From Dipetalonema caudispina (taxonomy: Eukaryota; Nematoda; Chromadorea; Rhabditida; Onchocercidae): a DNA stretch of 64,000 nucleotides. This document shows positions 57,899 through 64,000 of the stretch, piece by piece. The stretch lies in the NCBI GenBank assembly GCA_013365325.1, contig JABVXV010000066.1, forward strand, positions 186,001-250,000. The letters run 5' to 3'. Below the pieces are notes generated by a model. The model was not told the DNA's origin. It ran no database searches and saw nothing but the letters and a program-made list of their open reading frames with translations. The position numbers and the translations under genes were made by a program. Each line of letters opens with the position of its first letter. Position 1 is the stretch's first letter.

Positions 57899-58883
57899 TT
57901 ACGCTACTGCTTCTTTCGGTGTATCAAATGGAGCATCTACAGATAATTCGCCACAGTCTATAATTTCAACATCTTTTTTCGGACGATCCCCTGGATGCGT
58001 TGCGGTTTGTTCGATTTTTCTAACAACATCCATACCTCCTAGAACTTTTCCAAACACAACGTGACGACCATCTAACCATGATGTTTGCACCTGAAACTAT
58101 GCTAGTTACTATTACATTTTCGATTTATTGCTTGCATAACAACAAAATTTCAGTTACGGCTTTACAAAATGCCCTCTTGGTAAACTAACTGTGGTTATGA
58201 AGAATTGCGATCCATTGGTATCTTTTCCTGCATTAGCCATACTCAACCAACCGGCACCATAATGTTTCAATTTAAAATTTTCATCCTCAAAACGATCACC
58301 ATAAATACTTCTACCGCCAGTCCCATCTCCTTTTGTAAAATCACCACCTAAATTAAAAATCTTTGGATTTGGATATACAGAACGACTTTTTCTATTTCAA
58401 ATTAAAAAAAAAGACATCTCACTGAGAAGTAAAGCAAAAAATTAACCCTGGATCATAAAATCTTTGATTACACGATGAAATTTGGATCCTTTGTAGCCGA
58501 AACCCTTCTCACCAGTAGCTAGTGCACGAAAGTTTTCTGCTGTTTTCGGTACATCGTTACCAAACAAACCTATTTCTATTCTACCGACCTGAAAGTATGC
58601 AACAATTTCCGGTAATTTTTGAAAAAATTTCAAATATATATATATATATATAATAAATGTAGTAGCCTAGTAAAACAAGTTCTGCCAGCCAGGAATGTTT
58701 ACTAATTATTATGAGTATTTAAAATAGCACATTCGATTAATAAGAAACTAAACGAATACGAACTTTATTACCACCGATAGCAATATCGAAATAAATTTTC
58801 TTAGTAACTGTTGCCGTTTCCTTAGCATTACTAAAGCTGTAAAAAGTAACAAATATGATAGCTGCCGTAAGGATGAAACCCAT
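57899..58883 (-). CDS. cyn-5: Secreted/ER cyclophilin B-type peptidyl-prolyl isomerase, four exons, 203 aa
   Basis: Catalyses cis-trans isomerisation of prolyl bonds in the ER lumen or secretory path. Exons (descending): 58883-58764, 58588-58447, 58347-58190, 58090-57899; 612 nt, phases close. The N-terminus [20 protein letters not shown] is a signal peptide. The cyclophilin domain follows: [106 protein letters not shown]. The active-site Arg (FHR), the FMIQGGDF pocket and the Trp of [11 protein letters not shown] that binds cyclosporin are present, so it should be active and drug-sensitive. The [10 protein letters not shown] loop is the CypB form. The C-terminus ends [10 protein letters not shown] without an HDEL/KDEL signal, like nematode and mammalian CypB, which are often partly secreted. 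Confidence 0.97.
58633..58653. repeat. AT microsatellite
   Basis: (TA)n in the first intron of the cyclophilin gene. Confidence 0.85.
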
Positions 58884-58894
58884 AATCTCTGAAA
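58884..58894 (-). promoter_or_regulatory. Probable SL trans-splice acceptor of the cyclophilin mRNA
   Basis: GAATCATTTCAG|AGATTATG on the minus strand: the acceptor leaves a 5-nt leader before ATG 58883. Such a tiny leader is characteristic of spliced-leader addition. Confidence 0.65.
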
Positions 58895-59967
58895 TGATTC
58901 GTTGAAGAATTAATATTATCAGGAAAAATATTAACAAATTTTATCACAACTTGAAATGGAATATTTTTGTCCATTATTAGCAAACGAATACATACGTGAT
59001 GAAGTAATTATTGTAAATATGACAAAAGTAATGACAATCAAATGGTATAAAATTAAAATCGATAAGGCATAAAATAAGAATCTAGTGTGAAGTTATTACT
59101 ATCATAACAACTAAATGTTCTCTCCTCTCTCGAGGATTTGCTATTTTTTATTAATTATGATAAATCAGAAAAAGAAATTACCAGAATTAGTCTGTTATTC
59201 AGTAAATCAATGACATACCTCGTTGTGATTAAGTCAGAACTTTTGGTTATTGTGATTAATTCAGAAGTAGATTTGTTAGAATATGTTCCACCAAGTTGCA
59301 ATGATACCACTTACAAATTTAGCAATATGTTTAGGTAGGATTCTTTAGGATATAAATTTGACAATACTGTTTTGAGGTTTATTTACCGCTTTTACCACCA
59401 ACAAATATGCTTATTTGCATGTTACCTGTTAATGAGGAAAAATAATGCAAATTCATAAATCAGAAATTACAAAAAAGGCCAAATTATTCAGAATTTAAAC
59501 TAAAAAGAAAAAATCATTTTCAATTATCATTACAACGAGGATTTAAGGAAAATATTAAACATACAATTATAGGATCGTACTACGTTTATGGCAATGACTG
59601 CCCATCAATAAAAAATGCAGGTTATGCAAGAGTTACATGCATGCATGTAGTCTGACAATGCAATGAACAAATCGATGAATGATCAATTGAAATTACAATG
59701 GAACACGAAAGAGACATGCACATCGCGTAAGGAATGCAGTACAGGTTGTTAGAGAGATAATTGAAATTTTAATTTTTGAACTGAAAGTTTTACAAGACGA
59801 TAGAACTAAATTCAAGTAAGGTGTCACCAAAGTTGAGCATAAAGTGTCAAGGCTTCCCTACTCACAAGTTGAAACATAAATATTCAAATAAGTACAAACA
59901 ATAAACCAACATCACACTACCTTCGAATTCCAATAGAAATCTGTTGCTCGCAATAAACTGAGCAGTA

Positions 59968-60060
59968 ACACACCCACGCCCACACATACACACACAGAGA
60001 CAGACAGACAGACAGACACACACACACATACAGAGAGAGAGACACACACATTGACAGACA
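59968..60060. repeat. CA/GACA/GA compound microsatellite
   Basis: Runs of CACA, CAGA, (GACA)n and (GA)n in succession; source of Cys/Val-rich spurious frames. Confidence 0.9.
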
Positions 60061-60434
60061 GAACATTAGGAGGACCGATAATGATGGCCACAATGTGACC
60101 GCTTCATCAGATGTGATAAGGGGGTGTTAACGATTGGTCAATTCAATATTCTAGTAAGTGTGAATTCACTTAAATTCTTCATATCAATCTGAATTAAGCA
60201 TAAGCTTGAATTAAATGTTAGTCTGAGTCCTAAGTGTAAGCTAAGAAATACCAAATGAGTGAAGCAATAATTATTGGCTATTGATTTTACATCTGAAAAG
60301 CGTTCAATAAATCGGTTATTTGAAATAAATGAAAATTGTTTGAAACCGGAAAATGAAATCAGAAAAATGGAATAAAATTACACATGGAAAAAATTCCATT
60401 AATATTATCAAAACCACAAACAATACAAAGATCG

Positions 60435-60521
60435 GTGTGTGTGTGTGTATGTGTATGTGTGTATATATATATTTTATGTGTATGTATGTGTGTGCACGTA
60501 TGTGTGTTATGTATGTGTGTA

Positions 60522-60556
<35 letters not shown>

Positions 60557-60656
60557 ATATATATATATATTTTATATGTATGTGTGTGTGTGCATGTATG
60601 TGTGTGCATGTATGTGTGTTATGTATGTGTGTATGTGTGTGTGTGTGTGTTGTGTG
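60435..60656. repeat. TG/TATG-rich compound microsatellite with an internal duplication
   Basis: A block of (TA)n, TTTTAT and TG/TATG units at about 60462-60536 recurs at about 60554-60650, sharing the phrase GTATGTGTGTTATGTATGTG. The 72- to 103-codon frames on both strands here are repeat artefacts. Confidence 0.93.
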
Positions 60657-60978
60657 AATAAATGGATGAAACTAAATTTTTCGTTAAATATTTAATCTAT
60701 ACGACAATGATGGTAATATGAAATTTAACTGTAAATTCCATCAATTCTTTAATGATCAACATTTGTGTACTCGTCGATTTTCAGGGACATTCTAAATATA
60801 ATTGAATGTCATCAGCGAATGTCACGTCATTTAGTATTTTAATCTTACGTCGTATGAAGGTCGTAAATCTGAGCACGACTTTCAAAAAACGTAGAAATAT
60901 TTGAAATAGATGAAGATACAGACTGGTTCTGGTGGAAATTAATGAAAATTTAAATTTGTGATAAAATTATACAAACTA

Positions 60979-61000
60979 GAACTCTCTCTCTCTCTCTCTC
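60979..61000. repeat. CT microsatellite
   Basis: (CT)n run. Confidence 0.85.
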
Positions 61001-61143
61001 CTTCTCTTTTCGACTAGTATAGGACAAAAAACATTTAGTCACTAATTAAAATGACGAGATAATTGGAAAGCTAGTATAAAAACAATCATTAATATGATGT
61101 TGTGTATTATATTTCGAATCCCAATTCCCTTTTACCTCTCTAG

Positions 61144-61294
61144 AAGTACTGATTGGATTCTAACTACACTGATTCCTCCAGAAGTTCCGAATCCGCATTC
61201 CTATATTTCACAAAAGTGTCGTCAGAAGCCCTCAGATGGTGATGCACGTTATCAAATTCAAATCACGACCAAACTCAGAGATCTTGGTGGTTAA
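61144..61294 (+). other. Isolated exon-like open frame
   Basis: After a possible acceptor (CCTCTCTAG) the frame reads STDWILTTLIPPEVPNPHSY and ends TTKLRDLGG before TAA. The stretch to about 61400 is less AT-rich than its surroundings. No ATG context, donor or partner exon was found, so coding status is open. Confidence 0.2.
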
Positions 61295-61299
61295 AAGCA

Positions 61300-64000
61300 A
61301 TCATCACTGAACTTCTGTCAATCGACGACATACACCGTCATCGAGCTTAACCTCATCAACTACTACGACGAAATTATACCTCTAAACTACGACACTGCTT
61401 GTGACTCTCGCATATTTCTTCTCTATAATATTGTGAAATTTGATTTTGAGAATTTTTCTTGAAATACATTTTTTTTGATTTTTTGAAATTAAGTCAAATT
61501 AAATATATGAAGTAGTTCGAATGTTCTGTCCTATGTCCATCTAATCTGCAAACGGGAAAAATAAAAATAAGATTGAATTATTAAAAACGATTTTGTGTGT
61601 TATCTGTCTGTCAGTTTCCATATTAGATGTATCATTTCTTCCGAATATCCTGTTAGATTCCCTTAATAGTATTAATTAATGAAAATTCATAAGTAATACC
61701 TGAAGTCAAGCAACATCGAAAAAGTTTGGAGTGTTTAATTGATGATCGAATCAATTAAAATTTGCTCTATGCACTACTTCTAATATTTTGAAACGCAAGC
61801 ACATCAAATTTAAATTTCAACTTAACATTATCTCGAAATTGATGACATCAATTCAAATTTTTTTGTTTATTTTTCATTTTTGAACAATTCAGAAGGATAT
61901 TTGCAAAACTTGTAGAAGTAGTAATTAATGCATATTCATCCCTCACACATTAGCATTTTGATAAAATATACTTCTGCGTTTGAATTCAAAATATTGCACA
62001 TCTGCATGATAAGACAATTAAAGCTAAAATTGCAAGTGATGTTTTTGATGAGCTCACTTTTCAATCTAATTTGCTCAGATTTTTAAATCTACAAAAAAAA
62101 AAAAAAAGATATAATTTCTAAATACATCACTCATCTCTTTAAATTATTAGTCCAGATGAATTAAGTATATTATTTCTTATCTTTACTGATCAAACTATCA
62201 TTTTAACATCTCAGATATCAAAAATTTGGTTTGAGGGAATAAATTTGGCCGTCTTGTTGGAACTAAATCGACTCTTAAATGGCAATTCAAATCGAAAACT
62301 GAACTGTATCTTGAAGAGTCGAACAAAATGTATTAAAAAAACAAACTGAAATTATATTAAAGACTCGGTTTAGCAACAAAAGATTGGAATTCTGAAAATT
62401 ACTTTAGTTATCCAGATGGCAGTAGTTAATTAAATGCTTTATTGTTCCATCTATTTTTTTTTTTCGGTACGACAGGGTATCTAAAATTTAGCACTAAATT
62501 AAGCTTTTTCCATTGAATCTAAACAAAAAAAAACTATTGGCAAATAAAAATGTTTGCGCTTGGCTTTTGTTTTTACTTTTTATAATAGTTTTCCCTTGTG
62601 CCAATCATATTGGGTCGTGGCTGATTCCAAGCGAAGTTTGCTGCTCTGAGGAAGTATAGTTAAATTCTTTTTCTTTTCTAAAGAATGTATAGTCAGTAAG
62701 TTGATCATTAAGTAAATTTATTTCTCGATGATCAATTTATCATCTGAAGTTTTTGAAGTTTCGAAAATCTTCCAAAATTTTCTGCACATATGTAGTAATT
62801 TTTCAATTTCATTGGTAGAAATTTAAATCCCTTAGTCCAAATATCAAACAATTTTAACAAACAGATAAATAATATTATTGATTTTAATGAAGGAAAATAC
62901 GTTTTCTGATCAATACATCACTTTTATTTATTTATTTAATTTCCAACTATGATTATTATATTTCACTTTATAAAATAATGTTCTCGAAATATCACTTCCT
63001 TATCGTTCTAATATTTCTCATTCTTGGCAGTAATTTCTCAAGGAGATAGAATTTTAATTTGACTATTTCGATTACAGCTGAAGTCAAAATATATTTTTAA
63101 TTACGTTCGCTAACACACATTCTTTTCCGTTGTGAAATCCTTTTTAGATCAAAAAATGCTATGGAATCTATTATTCAAAAAATTGGAAGTTGAGAAGCTT
63201 GAATATGATTTGGGCGTGACAAAGTATGAAGTTGATTAAGAAGAGAAGGATAAAAATAGAATGCTAGGCTCTTGGCTTTTGATTTAAGGAGTTCATTAAG
63301 CGATTTACACTGTCTTCAGGTTTTTTTTCTGCAGTTTTCTTCGTTCTTCTTCAATCCCTCAAAATATTTCATTCCTCTTGTCAAATATGCTTTAACCATC
63401 ACCATTTTAAAACATATTTAATTAGTCATCGCTTCAGATAACAGAATAAATGTATGCATGAACCATGAAAATGCTTAACTTTTGCAGAAAAAAAAAGAAA
63501 AACATTAACAAAATACTAATTGCATGTTTAGCTTAAACAAGAATTCTATTCTATCTTCTAAAGCAAGATTTAATAAATTAATTTCTATTTCAGCCATAAA
63601 TAATATGTTTTTATGAATATATACCACAATTGTTATTACTGAAAGTTTGGAAGAACAGATTAATTTAAATTATGAAAATACCTTATGGTTTGCAAACACA
63701 TGAAATTATTCGTAAAATCTGGCGGAGATGAATATAGTTATTCGGTGGTATTTTTTTTTACCTCATTTTTTGTCGAAATCTGTCAGCTGATCCCTTGTGA
63801 AAACTTCAACAGAAATAAATTACATCCACCCTAAGGAATATTAAGAGGAAGTTGAAATTGCTTTGCACTCCCACTTTCTCAATCATTGTGTCTCTTTACG
63901 TCCATCAGTTTTATTTGTTACATTTATTCACTTTTTTTAGCGCTTTAAATTCAACTTCCGAATTGCTACTTCCTTTCTTTACTATTTGTTTTGATAGTAA
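61300..64000. other. AT-rich terminal spacer
   Basis: Apart from the candidate exon at 63148-63239, nothing was seen on either strand. Confidence 0.4.
63148..63239 (+). other. Candidate terminal exon
   Basis: A strong acceptor, CCTTTTTAG, is followed by an open frame with MLWNLLFKKLEVEKLEYDLG and VTKYEVD, then TAA. It looks coding, but no upstream exon is identified. The gene, if real, is unrecognised. Confidence 0.25.

Noticed and set aside
57899..58090. Separate 63-aa cyclophilin fragment read as a pseudogene
   Set aside because: It is the last exon of an intact four-exon cyclophilin gene; all phases close.
60316..60695. Several 72-103-codon frames on both strands
   Set aside because: Translations of a TG/TATG microsatellite (His/Thr or Cys/Val/Met repeats), not proteins.

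Overview
The window looks like nuclear chromosomal DNA from a nematode, most likely a filarial (clade III) parasite. The reasons are the very AT-rich sequence, short introns ending in TTTCAG or TTTTAG, coding starts placed 5-26 nt behind such acceptors as expected for spliced-leader trans-splicing, and protein matches to animal families with a nematode flavour. The species cannot be fixed from the sequence alone. No bacterial, viral, tRNA, rRNA or CRISPR feature was seen.

Layout. 1-372: 3' end of an unrecognised + strand gene. 1235-1909: a two-exon + strand gene for a small single-pass membrane protein. 2888-4598: a - strand gene, partly modelled, for a cysteine-rich, probably secreted protein. 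5903-9215: a complete nine-exon - strand TCP11-like gene (503 aa). 9726-9971: a possible short - strand gene lying head to head with the next one. 10027-11556: a complete five-exon + strand GOT1 Golgi transport gene (140 aa). About 16.1-49.5 kb: a very large + strand gene for a PDE3-type cyclic nucleotide phosphodiesterase, with membrane-anchor exons at 16 and 24 kb, regulatory exons at 25-44 kb and a compact catalytic block at 44.8-48.3 kb. 52338-54312 (or 56495): an unrecognised + strand gene. 57899-58883: a complete four-exon - strand secreted cyclophilin B gene (203 aa). 59-64 kb: mostly microsatellites and AT-rich spacer with two isolated exon-like pieces.

For the four recognised genes I rebuilt exon phases base by base and they close. 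Two of them (TCP11-like and GOT1) each need a GC-AG intron to stay in frame. The PDE3 model has one unresolved frame break near 24.42 kb. The 100-N gap at 33522-33621 is flanked by two identical 121-bp copies, which points to an unmerged contig overlap rather than missing sequence.

The genes do not form an evident pathway: cyclic nucleotide signalling (PDE3), ER protein folding (cyclophilin B) and ER-Golgi traffic (GOT1) are ordinary housekeeping or signalling functions. I found no convincing new multi-gene system. The items most worth a second look are the 123-bp near-perfect hairpin at 41.2 kb, the cysteine-rich gene at 3-4.6 kb, the unrecognised 52-kb gene with a stop codon overlapping a splice donor, and the GC-AG introns.
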